Shown piece by piece: positions 1 to 9,073 of a DNA stretch of 64,000 nt; position 1 is the first letter of the stretch, and every line of letters begins with the position of its first letter. The stretch is from the NCBI RefSeq assembly GCF_002237595.1, contig NZ_CP022529.1:1860001-1924000 (forward strand). Reading direction: 5' to 3'. Under the pieces are notes generated by a model, which worked only from the letters and a program-made list of their open reading frames with translations, did no database searches and was not told the DNA's origin. This DNA is from Labrenzia sp. VG12. Its GTDB lineage: Bacteria; Pseudomonadota; Alphaproteobacteria; Rhizobiales; Stappiaceae. The position numbers and the translations under genes are program-made.

Positions 1-76
1 CAATAGACGCCACCAGGGCAAAACCGGCACCGATCACAAGCATGACGCCGGTGACGATTTCAACAAGCGCCGTCAT
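1..76 (-). CDS. mnhG: Na+/H+ antiporter subunit G (N-terminal part only)
   Basis: Only the first 25 codons lie in the window; the gene continues past base 1. The visible start is MTALVEIVTGVMLVIGAGFA, a hydrophobic first helix typical of MnhG/MrpG/PhaG, a small membrane subunit of the multisubunit monovalent cation/proton antiporter. The ATG shares bases with the stop codon of mnhF (ATGA overlap), so it is the last cistron of the translationally coupled operon mnhABCDEFG. The identification rests on operon position plus the N-terminal helix; the rest cannot be judged. Confidence 0.85.
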   Translation of the reverse strand, partial: MTALVEIVTGVMLVIGAGFALVASI

Positions 77-429
77 TTTCCGGCCTCCCTGCGTCTGATG
101 CTCTCTTCGACTTCTTCCATGATCGTCTGGTCCCCGGCCGATCCGCGGTTGAGGATGAACCGCGCGAAGGCAACGGTCGCCAGGAACCCGACCAGGCCGA
201 GCGTGATCGCAATATCGATATAGAGATAAAAACCGGTCGAGACACCGATCGCGGCAATGAAGCCGATCCCGGTTGCCACCAGCATGTCGAGCGCCACCAC
301 ACGGTCCGGCAGGGTTGGCCCCTTGAGCGTCCGGTAGACGATCACCAGAAACGACACAGTGAGCAGGCCCAGGGCAATATGAACGCAGACATGCAGGAAC
401 TGCGAGGCAAAACTGTCAATGGGTGTCAT
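73..429 (-). CDS. mnhF: Na+/H+ antiporter subunit F
   Basis: This encodes a 118-residue MnhF/MrpF/PhaF-type membrane protein. Three hydrophobic segments are seen (about residues 13-32, 43-63 and 67-88), with the family-like stretch RTLKGPTLPDRVVALDM after the first helix. The C-terminus is short, charged and cytoplasmic-looking (EEVEESIRRREAGK). It overlaps mnhE upstream by four bases and mnhG downstream by four bases, so all are probably made from one mRNA. Subunit F is needed for assembly of the Mrp-type complex that exchanges Na+ (or K+) for protons at the inner membrane. Confidence 0.93.
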   Translation of the reverse strand: MTPIDSFASQFLHVCVHIALGLLTVSFLVIVYRTLKGPTLPDRVVALDMLVATGIGFIAAIGVSTGFYLYIDIAITLGLVGFLATVAFARFILNRGSAGDQTIMEEVEESIRRREAGK

Positions 430-902
430 CGGAACACCTCCAGGATCTTGCGCTCAAAACCGTTCTTGATGTCATCGATTGTCGCCTGCGGATCCGGCAC
501 GTCAATGCAGTGGATATAAAGGGTCTTGCGGTCTTCCGAGACGTCCATTGAAAGCGTGCCAGGCGTCAGCGTGATCAGATTGGCCAGCATGGTGATCTCA
601 AAGTCCCGGTCCACTGTCAGCGGGAACGCGATAATGCCCGGCTGCAGATCGATTTTCGGCCGCAGCACGATCATCGCCACGCGCCAGGCCGACTTGATCA
701 GCTCGTAGACAAACAGAAACGCGAGGCCGACGCCCTTGGTCACTCTTTGTGTGTACTCGGTCGTGCCAACCTGTTCCCGGATCAGATAAAGAGCGCCGAA
801 GCCGAGCAGGAAACCAAAGGCCAGATTGACTTCGGCAAAGCTGCCCGTGACCGCCGCCCAGGCAAGCATCAGAAGAATATTGATGAGAAAGAGACTGGTC
901 AT
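426..902 (-). CDS. mnhE: Na+/H+ antiporter subunit E
   Basis: This 158-residue protein matches MnhE/MrpE. It has two or three N-terminal hydrophobic segments, then a soluble C-terminal half containing LANLITLTPGTLSMDVSEDR, the characteristic family stretch. Family length is about 160 residues, so it looks complete. The ATG overlaps the mnhD stop and its own stop overlaps the mnhF start, indicating translational coupling. Subunit E is a structural part of the Mrp-type cation/proton antiporter in the cytoplasmic membrane. Confidence 0.94.
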   Translation of the reverse strand: MTSLFLINILLMLAWAAVTGSFAEVNLAFGFLLGFGALYLIREQVGTTEYTQRVTKGVGLAFLFVYELIKSAWRVAMIVLRPKIDLQPGIIAFPLTVDRDFEITMLANLITLTPGTLSMDVSEDRKTLYIHCIDVPDPQATIDDIKNGFERKILEVFR

Positions 903-2488
903 CCCTCACCTCCAAAGACCGATCGCAGGTATCCAAGCGGATTGACCACGCTGTACCCGCCGCGCAGTGACAGTTCCATCATCCATTCCGGCTGAAGGCC
1001 AAAATAGACGACAAGTGCCGTCAGGATTAGGAGAGGCAGCCACACGGTTCCTCCCTTGAGATGCATGCTTGCAGCGCCATCGCCGGACACCGACTGGCCA
1101 TCCGGCGTTCCCTCTGGTCCGCCACGCCAGAAGGCGTAGATCCAGACCCGCCCCATGGCCAGCGTCGTCAGGAAGCCGCTGAGCAGGATGGCGGCACCCA
1201 GCCAGGCACGGCTGTCATCAAAGGCCTCCGCGACAAGGACCACTTTTGGCCAGAAGCCGGAAAAGGGCGGCAGGCCGGACACGGCAAAAGCCAGGATCAG
1301 GAACACGGCGGCAAAGGCGGCGTTCTTCTGATAAAGGCCGCCCAGCTTCCGCAGATCATAGGACCCGGCCATCAGGTTCATGACACCGGCCGCCAGATAA
1401 AGCGCTGTCATGACTATGATGGAATGCACCGCATAGAAGATTGCCCCGGCAATCGCCTGCTCGGAGCCGATCGCGACACCGGCCAGCATGGAGCCGATGC
1501 CGGCGATCACCAGATAGCCGAGAAGCCGCCGGACTTCGCTTTGGGCAAGCGCGCCGATCGCCCCGACCAGAAGCGTACCGATCGCCACAAGCGCCACAAC
1601 ATCGGCCATGTATTCAAGCGACTTTGGAAAGACCAGCACGAACAGCCGGATCAGGGCGTACACACCAACCTTGGTCAACAGGCCGGCAAAAACGGCGGAA
1701 ATCACGATATTCGGCGTGTGATACGAGGCCGGCAGCCAGAAATTGACCGGGAATGCGGCCGCCTTCATGGCAAAAGCCAGGAAATAGAGTGCCGCAACCG
1801 TTGCCAGTGTCCCGGAGGCCGGATTGTTCAGCTCCGCCACCTTGCCGGCAATATCGGCCATGTTGAGTGTGCCGAACATGCCATACAGCAGGCCGGTTGC
1901 GATCAGAAAGAGGTTGGTGCCGACCAGATTCAAAACGCCGTATTTCACGGCGCCGTCCAGCTGGATCCTGTCATTGCCGAGCACCAGCAGGCCATAGGAG
2001 GAAATGAGCAGGACTTCAAACCAGACATAGAGGTTGAAGACATCGCCGGTCAGGAAGGCGCCGCAAACACCGGTCATCAGCAACAGGAGGAACGGGTAGA
2101 AGCCATAACGCCGCCCGGTGCTGTCGACCGTAGACATGCCGAAGATGCCGGCACACAGCGCAACGACAGAGCCGATCATGGTCAGCGTTGCGCCAAGCGC
2201 GTCGACCGTAAAGGCGATGCCGAATGGCGGCAGCCAGCCGCCCATCACCATGGTGATCACACCCTGGTCGAGCACCCGCAACAGCAACCCGGCACTGGCC
2301 ACGACAAGAAGCACCAGGAAACTGACACCAAGCTTGGGCTGCAGGTCGGTGTTCTTGCGCAGCATCAGGCACAGCGCACCGCCCAGCATGGTGATCAGCA
2401 CCGGGGCGACCACCAGCCAGTCACCCGCGGCAACGGGTTCGAGATTCATCGCCTGGGAATAGTCGACGGAAACGGAGGAACCGGCCAT
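899..2488 (-). CDS. mnhD: Na+/H+ antiporter subunit D
   Basis: A 529-residue, multi-helix (about 14 TM) protein of the proton-translocating NADH-quinone oxidoreductase ND2/4/5 family, MnhD/MrpD type. Likely proton-path residues are visible: a glutamate in YVWFEVLL (about residue 158) and a lysine in FAMKAAAFPVNFWLP (about residue 242). The end is loosely packed against mnhE (four-base overlap), and mnhC ends five bases before its ATG. It is one of the two large channel-like subunits of the antiporter, paired with MnhA. Confidence 0.95.
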   Translation of the reverse strand: MAGSSVSVDYSQAMNLEPVAAGDWLVVAPVLITMLGGALCLMLRKNTDLQPKLGVSFLVLLVVASAGLLLRVLDQGVITMVMGGWLPPFGIAFTVDALGATLTMIGSVVALCAGIFGMSTVDSTGRRYGFYPFLLLLMTGVCGAFLTGDVFNLYVWFEVLLISSYGLLVLGNDRIQLDGAVKYGVLNLVGTNLFLIATGLLYGMFGTLNMADIAGKVAELNNPASGTLATVAALYFLAFAMKAAAFPVNFWLPASYHTPNIVISAVFAGLLTKVGVYALIRLFVLVFPKSLEYMADVVALVAIGTLLVGAIGALAQSEVRRLLGYLVIAGIGSMLAGVAIGSEQAIAGAIFYAVHSIIVMTALYLAAGVMNLMAGSYDLRKLGGLYQKNAAFAAVFLILAFAVSGLPPFSGFWPKVVLVAEAFDDSRAWLGAAILLSGFLTTLAMGRVWIYAFWRGGPEGTPDGQSVSGDGAASMHLKGGTVWLPLLILTALVVYFGLQPEWMMELSLRGGYSVVNPLGYLRSVFGGEG

Positions 2489-2493
2489 GAAGC

Positions 2494-2871
2494 TTAGTAC
2501 CCTTGCGGCGGAGTTTGATCGTTGTCGGGCTCGGCGACGCGCATCTCGTTGACTTCATCCGTGCCCAGCTCCTGATAGGCGCGGAAGGCCAGCACCAGCA
2601 GGAAGGCAAAGAACGAAAACGAAATCACGATTGCCGTCAGCACGAGTGCTTGCGGCAGCGGGTTCGCCGTCGCGATGGCAGGCGTATAGAGATCCGGCGG
2701 GATCAGCGGCGGGACTTCCCGCGTCAGGCGGCCGTTGGTGAAGATCAGCATGTTCACCGAATTGCCAAGAATGGCGATGCCCAGAAGGATCCGGACCAGC
2801 TGCTTCGACAGCATCAGATAGACAGCCACCGTGAAGAACAGGCCGATCAGGATTGCAACACCGGTTTCCAT
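2494..2871 (-). CDS. mnhC: Na+/H+ antiporter subunit C
   Basis: A 125-residue NuoK-like subunit (MnhC/MrpC) with three helices. The start used here is the ATG at 2871, which gives METGVAILIGLFFTVAVYLM and shares one base with the stop of mnhB; an upstream extension of 45 codons in the same frame overlaps mnhB and has no hydrophobic or conserved character. The family stretch LVRILLGIAILGNSVNMLIF is present, and the C-terminal tail is acidic (TDEVNEMRVAEPDNDQ). It is part of the coupled mnh operon. Confidence 0.94.
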   Translation of the reverse strand: METGVAILIGLFFTVAVYLMLSKQLVRILLGIAILGNSVNMLIFTNGRLTREVPPLIPPDLYTPAIATANPLPQALVLTAIVISFSFFAFLLVLAFRAYQELGTDEVNEMRVAEPDNDQTPPQGY

Positions 2872-3290
2872 CAGTCGGCCTCCCTTTCTTCCAGCGCCAG
2901 CGCAATGGAGCCAATGGCCCCAACGACCACCAGATAGACACCGATGTCGAAGATCAGTGGTGACGACAGCGGGATCTCGACGCCAAACGCCTTCACGTAC
3001 CACCACTGGCTGGTCATGAAAGGCTGGCTCTTAAACAGCGAGATGATGCCGGCCGCGGCGCCGATGAACAGGCCGAAGCCTGCAATGCCCATCGGGTGGA
3101 AGACAATGGCACGGCGCACGGAGGCGACGCCGCAGGCAATGCCGAAAATCGCCAGCGCTGAGGCAGCGATCAGCCCGCCGATAAAGCCTCCACCCGGTTC
3201 GTTGTGACCGCGCAGGAGCACGAAGATCGAAAACAGGACCATGAGCGCGGAGAGATACGGCGCGATGGTGCGGAAGATGATCGTACGCAT
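2871..3290 (-). CDS. mnhB: Na+/H+ antiporter subunit B
   Basis: A 139-residue MnhB/MrpB-type membrane protein with four predicted helices. The family-typical region LRGHNEPGGGFIGGLIAAS is seen near residues 27-45. In many rhizobia subunits A and B are fused (PhaAB); here they are separate genes whose stop and start share one base at 3290. It is expected to form part of the membrane arm of the antiporter beside MnhA and MnhC. Confidence 0.94.
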   Translation of the reverse strand: MRTIIFRTIAPYLSALMVLFSIFVLLRGHNEPGGGFIGGLIAASALAIFGIACGVASVRRAIVFHPMGIAGFGLFIGAAAGIISLFKSQPFMTSQWWYVKAFGVEIPLSSPLIFDIGVYLVVVGAIGSIALALEEREAD

Positions 3291-5682
3291 CAGTTTGCCT
3301 CCGCCGGTTTGGACTGGGCCGCTTCGGCATCTGGCGCCTCGTCCGGTTTCTCCGGTCGGGTGCGCACGCGGATCAGAGCCAGCACGCAGAGACCCGCCAG
3401 CACCACCACGGCAATCTCGCCGAGCGTATCAATGCCGCGGAAGTCGACCAGGATCACATTGACGATGTTGCGGCCATGGGCGATTGAACGGCTGAACTCG
3501 GTGAAGAAGTCAGACAGGCGGCTGTCGAACGGCTGCTGCGTGATTGCCATCAGCGTCAGGCACAGGCCGAGGCCCACGGCTGCAGCGACCGCGCCCGTGC
3601 TGAGCGCCGCCGGCAGGGACCGGTGATCGCTCGGATGCAGGTTGAGGCGGGTCATGACCAGCGCCAGGATGACCACGGACAACGTTTCCACCATGAACTG
3701 TGTGAAGGCCAGGTCCGGAGCACCGAAGATCAGGAAGATCAGTGCCACGGCAAAGCCCTGGATGCCGAGCGAGACAATGGCGGTCAGCCGTGTCTTGGCG
3801 ATCAGCACCGCAAACAGGCCAAGCACCGCAATCAGGAAGATGCCCCACTCGTAGAATCGGTACTCCGGCAGCTTGGGCATCGCCGGGAAACTGTTGGTTA
3901 GGTAACCCGGCAACAGAACGGCGAGACCGGTGAAGAGGAAGGTCAGCACCATGTAGGTCTGCATCTTGCCAGTCTGCAGAAGCCGCGTGATCAGGGTCGA
4001 CAGGCTGACAATGCCGGAGACGAACTGGTCGAAGCCCTTGTCCGGCCCCCAGCCGATCGTGGTCAGGATACCGGCGATGGTTGCCCGCAGCCGGTCGAGC
4101 TGCGTGAAAAGGGCGATGCCAAGACCAATCGTGATGATTGACAGGTAAAGCGCAACATTGCCGGAAATGTAGGTCGGCCAGAGGTGAAGGTCGATCTCGG
4201 AAAAGACGCCGCGGAGCGATGCCAGGGTCGGTGCCACGAAGAGCTCACCGGTCGTATGCGCAACAAGGGCCAGACCGAGCCCCAGAACAGACAGGACAAC
4301 AGGACCTGCAAAGAGCAGAATCGGGCCTTCATGGGCATGTTTGGGCGTTTCCACCTTGGGACCAAAGAAAGGCTTGATCGCAACAGCTGCGGCAATCATG
4401 AACATCAGGGCGTTGCCAACAAGCGCCGTCAGCGTTAGCGGCACCCCCCAGAATTCCAGCCAGCCCCAGGTGCCGTAATAAAGCACTTCCTTCGCGATGA
4501 AGCCGATGAAGGGCGGTAGACCAGCCATGGAGAGGGCAGCCAGACACGCTGCCAGGAACGTGATCGGCATCGCTGAGCGCAATCCGCCAAGCTTGGTGAT
4601 GTCCCGGGTCCCGGCTTCGTGGTCGATCGTGCCGGCGACCATGAACAAGGCACCCTTGAACAGCGAGTGGGCCAGGAGATAGAGGACCGCAGCTTCCAGG
4701 GCTCTTTCGTCACTGGTGCCGGTCAGCATGACCAGTAGGCCGAGCGAGGCCACAGTGGTGTAGGCCAGCATGAGTTTCAGGTCGGTCTGGCGAACAGCCA
4801 GGATCGTGCCTACCAGAAGCGTCAGGCCACCGAATATCGGCAGAACGGTCGTCCATTCAGGGGTTTCACCCAGAAGCGGGTGCATACGCATCAGCAGGTA
4901 AACGCCGGCTTTCACCATGGTTGCCGAATGCAGGAACGCAGAGACCGGCGTCGGCGCTTCCATCGCATTGGGCAGCCAGAAATGGAACGGAAACTGCGCC
5001 GACTTGGTGAAGGCCCCGCCGAGCACCAGGATGAAGATCACCAGATAAAGCCCGCTGTCCTTGATCACGTCCGGAGACCCAAGCAGGGCAGACATTTCGT
5101 ACTTGCCGGTTGCCTGAATGATCACAAGGAAGCCTGCCAGGAGCACAAGCCCCCTCCCCCGGTCACCACAAGCGCCTGGATGGCGGCGCGGCGCGAGGCG
5201 GCACGCAGATGGTCAAACCCGATCAGAAGGAACGAGGTGATCGACGTCAGCTCCCAGAAAATGAATAGCGAAATCAGGTTATTGCCGAGCACAAGCCCGA
5301 GCATCGCGCCCATGAACAGGAACAGGAAGGAGAAGAAACGGCCTTGTTGCGGATGCCCTTTGAGATAGCCACCGGCATAGAGGATGATGAACGTTCCAAT
5401 GCCGGAGATCAGCAGCGCGAACAGGGTCGACAGACCGTCCACATAGACGGAGAAATCGACATCGTAACTCGGCATCCAGGCGATGCTGGCGACAAAGGTC
5501 TCGCCACGTGCCACGGGCTCGATGAAGCCGACAAAATGAAGGAAGATCAGCGCAGGCACGACTGCCAGCGGCCAGGCGGCGTTGTGCTTGAACCAACGGG
5601 TCAGAAACGGTGCAACTGCCGCGGCAGCAAAGGGCGCGAGGACAGCATAAAGAGTGGTGTCGTCGATCATTGCAGGCGTCAT
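3290..5682 (-). pseudogene. mnhA: Na+/H+ antiporter subunit A, split by an apparent one-base deletion
   Basis: The large MnhA/MrpA subunit (ND5-like channel domain followed by a DUF4040-type C-terminal region, near PKLPEYRFYEWGIF) is present over its full length but in two frames. The N-terminal part reads normally to VVTGGGGL and then runs into unrelated sequence and a stop at 5122. The remainder resumes in another frame as VLLAGFLVIIQATGKYEMSA. Between ACC and CTT the minus strand has 11 bases (G5-A-G5) where 12 are needed for four glycines, so one G is missing at about 5151-5161. Every other part is well conserved. It could be a homopolymer sequencing error, a true mutation or recoding. 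An upstream TTG at 5730 is possible, but ATG at 5682 or 5670 is more likely. Confidence 0.85.
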
Positions 5683-6087
5683 GCTGAACTTTCGTTGCAG
5701 TTGATCAAGAAACGGCGACCGCCGATTCAATAGAATCAGCCCGGGTCCGCCAGATGATAGCGGCCCGAAACAGGTTATGACATGTCTTAGGCAGTTGAAT
5801 CCGCCTCTTCAAGCTGATGGCAGACGATTTTCGATATTTTCAAACCGCTGACTTGTTCCGGCTAAACTTCGCGCTAATTACGAGGGACTTTGCGCTGTGA
5901 TTTCTGCTTAGCTGTCAATCTGATGCGGTGATTTTTGCGCTCACAGGATGGGAATACCGCCGAAATTGGCGTTTTGCCGCTCCCCTCCGATTCGATGTGC
6001 AGCGCTTGCCACTTGATTTCGCAACGTGAATACCGTTCAGTTTCATTTGGACGAAGCATTTCCGTCAGATTTCTGTGCGAGGCGAAA
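5683..6087. other. Divergent intergenic region between mnhA and the PAS/GGDEF gene
   Basis: About 400 bases with no convincing gene. Its mnhA side must hold the promoter of the mnh operon, and its right side that of the PAS/GGDEF gene. The open frame continues 51 codons upstream of the chosen PAS/GGDEF start, but that stretch (MRSQDGNTAEIG...) has no recognisable domain. I see no clear operator or terminator. Confidence 0.4.
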
Positions 6088-7065
6088 ATGGTGTTGGACG
6101 GCAACAGGGAAACTCCTTCCGGGCAGAGCTTGCTCCACCCGTCTAGCATTGATTTCGAAACGCTGGTCAAACTCAGCAACGACGCCATCGTGCTGCTGTC
6201 TCTCGGCGGAGACCCCGCGTTTCTGTCGCCGGCCGCAGAGCGGCTTTTCGGCTGGAATGCGGACAAGTTCGCGGATCATCTGAGCGACCTTGTCTATATG
6301 GGCAGCCCCAACACCGATGCGGAACTCCTGCAAGGGATCCTGTCAGGCAGCGCGGATCCACAGGGCCCGCTTCCCCATGCGGACCTGCAACTGCGTTCGG
6401 CGTTCGGCTCGCTGATCTGGGCAGAAGTGTCCGTCCATCTGCTGGAAACCGCCACCGGCGAGCCTTACGCCTTTGCAGTTTATTTCCGCAGCATCGCGAA
6501 ACGGAAGGATCTGGAAAACCAGCTCGAAGCCGCCACACAGACTGACCCGCTGACAGGCCTCTTTAACCGCCGGGCCTTTGAGGACAGCCTGAAGCGGGAG
6601 TGGGCGATTGCCTTGCGCGAAAGAACCCATACCAGCCTGATCAAGGTCTCACTGGACCGGTTCGACGCTCTCGCCGAGCACCTTGGCCCCAGCGCTGCCG
6701 AAGACTGTCTCAACAAGGTCGCCTCCACCTTGCAGGAAACGGCCCGCCGGCCGGCCGACATTGCAGCGCGCACCGCAACGTCCGAATTCTCGCTGCTCCT
6801 GCCACGGACTCACGAAATGGGCGCAGAGACAATCAGCGCCTATCTGCAGGTCGCCATTCAGGATCTCGCCATTCCCAATCCCGACAACACGGCCGGAAAT
6901 GGCATCATGACCGCTTCCGTTGGCGCGGCCTGCGCCGTCGCCGAGCAAACGGGCGTATCTGAGAGCTCGGAATTCATACTGGCAGCGGCGGAAAACTGCG
7001 TTTTCCAGGCCCGCCAGGAAGGTGGCAATCGGGTTAAAACGGTGATGAATGTCCTGTCACGGTAG
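6088..7065 (+). CDS. PAS domain protein with a degenerate GGDEF domain
   Basis: A 325-residue cytoplasmic protein: a PAS-like domain (about residues 20-140, with FLSPAAERLFGW) followed by a GGDEF-type domain starting at DPLTGLFNRRAF (about residue 153). The diguanylate cyclase signature GGDEF is replaced by ATSEF (residues 230-234, in RTATSEFSLLLP). Both glycines and the first acidic residue that binds metal are lost, so catalysis is unlikely. The fold signatures around it (SLDRFD, CLNKVAS, TASVGAA) remain. The ATG at 6088 is chosen because domain homology begins just after it. It stands alone on the plus strand. It may act as a c-di-GMP or GTP sensor or an adaptor; this is inference. Confidence 0.85.
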   Translation: MVLDGNRETPSGQSLLHPSSIDFETLVKLSNDAIVLLSLGGDPAFLSPAAERLFGWNADKFADHLSDLVYMGSPNTDAELLQGILSGSADPQGPLPHADLQLRSAFGSLIWAEVSVHLLETATGEPYAFAVYFRSIAKRKDLENQLEAATQTDPLTGLFNRRAFEDSLKREWAIALRERTHTSLIKVSLDRFDALAEHLGPSAAEDCLNKVASTLQETARRPADIAARTATSEFSLLLPRTHEMGAETISAYLQVAIQDLAIPNPDNTAGNGIMTASVGAACAVAEQTGVSESSEFILAAAENCVFQARQEGGNRVKTVMNVLSR

Positions 7066-7150
7066 CTGACGGTAACGTTACCTGACAAATCTTGCCGCCG
7101 ATGGATACCGCGCTTATTTCATGCACAAAACACACCAAAAGGATCGTGAG

Positions 7151-7609
7151 ATGAGCGACCAGAAAACGCGTCAGGCTGACGGAGCGCCGAAAATCAAGAA
7201 AACCACCGCCGAATGGATGGAACAGCTGACGCCCGAACAGTTCTATGTCACCCGGCAGTCCGGAACGGAGCGGCCGTTTACCGGGCCCTACTGGGACAAC
7301 CAGCTCATCGGCCGGTATGACTGTGTCTGCTGCGGCGCGCCCCTGTTCATGTCCGACACAAAGTTCGATGCCGGTTGCGGTTGGCCGAGTTTCTTCGAGA
7401 GTGTGCATCCCGAAGCCATCCGGGAGCTGGACGATCATTCCCATGGCATGTTTCGGACGGAGATCCGCTGTAACAGCTGTGACGCCCATCTGGGGCATGT
7501 CTTTCCGGATGGCCCAAGGCCCACAGGCCTGCGCTACTGCATGAACGGACACGCAATGAATTTTGTACATGGCGGCCGTAAACCGGCAGACTCGAACAGC
7601 GGCGACTAA
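7151..7609 (+). CDS. msrB: Peptide-methionine (R)-S-oxide reductase MsrB
   Basis: A 152-residue SelR/MsrB protein that reduces methionine-R-sulfoxide in proteins. Two zinc-binding CxxC pairs are visible (CVCCG at about residues 58-62 and CNSC at 107-110), and the catalytic cysteine lies in RYCMNGHAMNF (about residue 130). The conserved GCGWPSFF and HLGHVFPDGP blocks are intact. The ATG at 7151 is preferred over one 30 bases upstream because AAGGA sits eight bases before it. No signal peptide is seen, so it is cytoplasmic. A strong terminator follows at 7641. Confidence 0.96.
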   Translation: MSDQKTRQADGAPKIKKTTAEWMEQLTPEQFYVTRQSGTERPFTGPYWDNQLIGRYDCVCCGAPLFMSDTKFDAGCGWPSFFESVHPEAIRELDDHSHGMFRTEIRCNSCDAHLGHVFPDGPRPTGLRYCMNGHAMNFVHGGRKPADSNSGD

Positions 7610-7640
7610 AGCTGTTTCGACTGTTGGAACCAATTAATCG

Positions 7641-7674
7641 AAGACCCGGCGACAGCTTCGGCCGGGTCTTTGAA
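7641..7674 (+). terminator. Rho-independent terminator after msrB
   Basis: A perfect 10-base inverted repeat, AAGACCCGGC (7641-7650) and GCCGGGTCTT (7661-7670), with a 10-base loop and a T-rich end. Confidence 0.85.
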
Positions 7675-7769
7675 TTTCTATACTGTCAATTTTTACATCA
7701 GGATTCAGAATTCAGTTACAAAACCTAGTCATTATTCGCGATGAAGCGAATAAGTTTCTGGGGGCGGAC

Positions 7770-8627
7770 TTGTATCTTTTCGGAAGGTTATCCTGGACTG
7801 GACTGCGTGTCCTGGCGCTGGGGCTCGGCGTTCTGTGTGGCACTGCGGCGCAGGCGCAGGAAAGAACCAAGCTGATCGCCTTTACCGGCTATCTGCCGCC
7901 TCTGTCCATTGATGCGGAAAACAAGGGCATTGCCGTTGAACTCATGGAGCTTGTTGCCGAAGAGGCAGGTCTTGAGATCGAGGTGCGTTTTGCCCCCTGG
8001 AAGCGGGCACAGGTGCTTGCGGAAAACACCTCCGGTTCCTTGCTGTTCACGGCAGCCTATTCGCGGGCGCGCGGCGAGAAATTTCAATATGTCGCGCCGC
8101 TAATCTATACCGAAAGCGCATTCATCACGCTTGACCAGCCACTGGACACTTTCGAGAAAGCCATCGAAAGCGGCAAGGTAATCGGAGTTCATCTCGGCAG
8201 CCAGAGAAGCCGCATCCTGAAGCGACTGGGCGTGGGCAACATCGAGGAAATCCCGACCGCGGAGCAGATGAGCACCATGCTGCATACCGGCCGGATCGAT
8301 GCCTGGTACACCATGTCAATCCGGGCGAATTTCGTTTATCGGCAGCAGGGACTGGACCCCAAGAAACTGGTTGTCGGGGCGCCGGTCACCCATGGCATCC
8401 AGTGGCTCGCCGCCAACAAGGACCTGGATCCGAAGATCAGGGCCCGGCTGGCCTCGGCTGTTTCACGGGTCTGGCGCGACCAGCGCTACTGGCAGATCGT
8501 GGACCAGTATGCCCCTTCGGAACCGGCTCTTGTCGAGCCGGAGCCTTCTAACCGTGCGGGCGTCCGGCATCATCCGGAAACCAGCGCCCACGCCATGATG
8601 ATATTGCCGCACAGGGCCACCCCATAG
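7770..8627 (+). CDS. Periplasmic amino-acid-type solute-binding protein (SBP_bac_3), orphan
   Basis: A 285-residue secreted protein of the COG0834/SBP_bac_3 type. A signal peptide is seen (hydrophobic residues 10-27 ending AAQAQ). The mature part has family-like features: FTGYLPPLSIDAENKGIAV, FAPWKRAQVLAE and a second lobe starting near FITLDQPLDTF. The frame has no ATG at the expected place; TTG at 7770 is the likely start. No permease or ATPase is adjacent, so it may serve a distant transporter or act as a sensor. Its last 58 bases overlap the end of the convergent MAPEG gene, and the C-terminal tail (after about residue 255) is not family-like. Confidence 0.75.
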   Translation: MYLFGRLSWTGLRVLALGLGVLCGTAAQAQERTKLIAFTGYLPPLSIDAENKGIAVELMELVAEEAGLEIEVRFAPWKRAQVLAENTSGSLLFTAAYSRARGEKFQYVAPLIYTESAFITLDQPLDTFEKAIESGKVIGVHLGSQRSRILKRLGVGNIEEIPTAEQMSTMLHTGRIDAWYTMSIRANFVYRQQGLDPKKLVVGAPVTHGIQWLAANKDLDPKIRARLASAVSRVWRDQRYWQIVDQYAPSEPALVEPEPSNRAGVRHHPETSAHAMMILPHRATP

Positions 8628-8956
8628 GCCAGGGATCGCGGTCCGGGAATGCCGGAGAGATACGACGGCACATAGAGCAGGCGACCGAAGAAAAACAGCT
8701 GCGCGCCTGTGATGGCCAGCGCCATGTCCGTTGTCGGGATGACATACACCAGCACCGCTGGAACCAGAAAGAACGGCAGGTTTTCCTTCATGTTGACCAG
8801 GGCCCTGTCCGAGCGCCCCTTGTATTTTCCTTTTTCGGGCAGAACATCTCGACCGCCGGCATGCTGCCAGATGCTTTCTGACGGCAGGTAGAGGGCCGCG
8901 CTGAGGTAAATCTGGGCCAGGTAGAGAAGTAAAACGGCCAGGATCCAGGTGGTCAT
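8570..8956 (-). CDS. MAPEG family membrane protein
   Basis: A 128-residue protein with four hydrophobic segments typical of MAPEG (membrane-associated proteins in eicosanoid and glutathione metabolism). The block VNMKENLPFFLVPAVL, with the conserved NxxEN-like pattern (N-M-K-E-N), and FGRLLYVPSYLSGIPGPRS support the family. It is transcribed alone, convergent with the binding protein gene upstream. Bacterial members of this group mostly lack a known substrate. Confidence 0.88.
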   Translation of the reverse strand: MTTWILAVLLLYLAQIYLSAALYLPSESIWQHAGGRDVLPEKGKYKGRSDRALVNMKENLPFFLVPAVLVYVIPTTDMALAITGAQLFFFGRLLYVPSYLSGIPGPRSLAYGVALCGNIIMAWALVSG

Positions 8957-9073
8957 CGGTTGCTCCGGTCTTCGTGTGTTGCGTGACTACGAGGCGGAGC
9001 CTAAATCTTCTGATACTCTCGGCAATTCCTTCAAAGGGAATAAGCGGCTCCAGCGACCAGGGCAGATTTTTGA

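Noticed and set aside
1061..2497. Long open frame on the plus strand opposite mnhD
   Set aside because: Its translation is charged, low in hydrophobic residues and rich in His/Gln/Asp, typical of an antisense frame in GC-rich DNA. The mnhD frame has clear family motifs.
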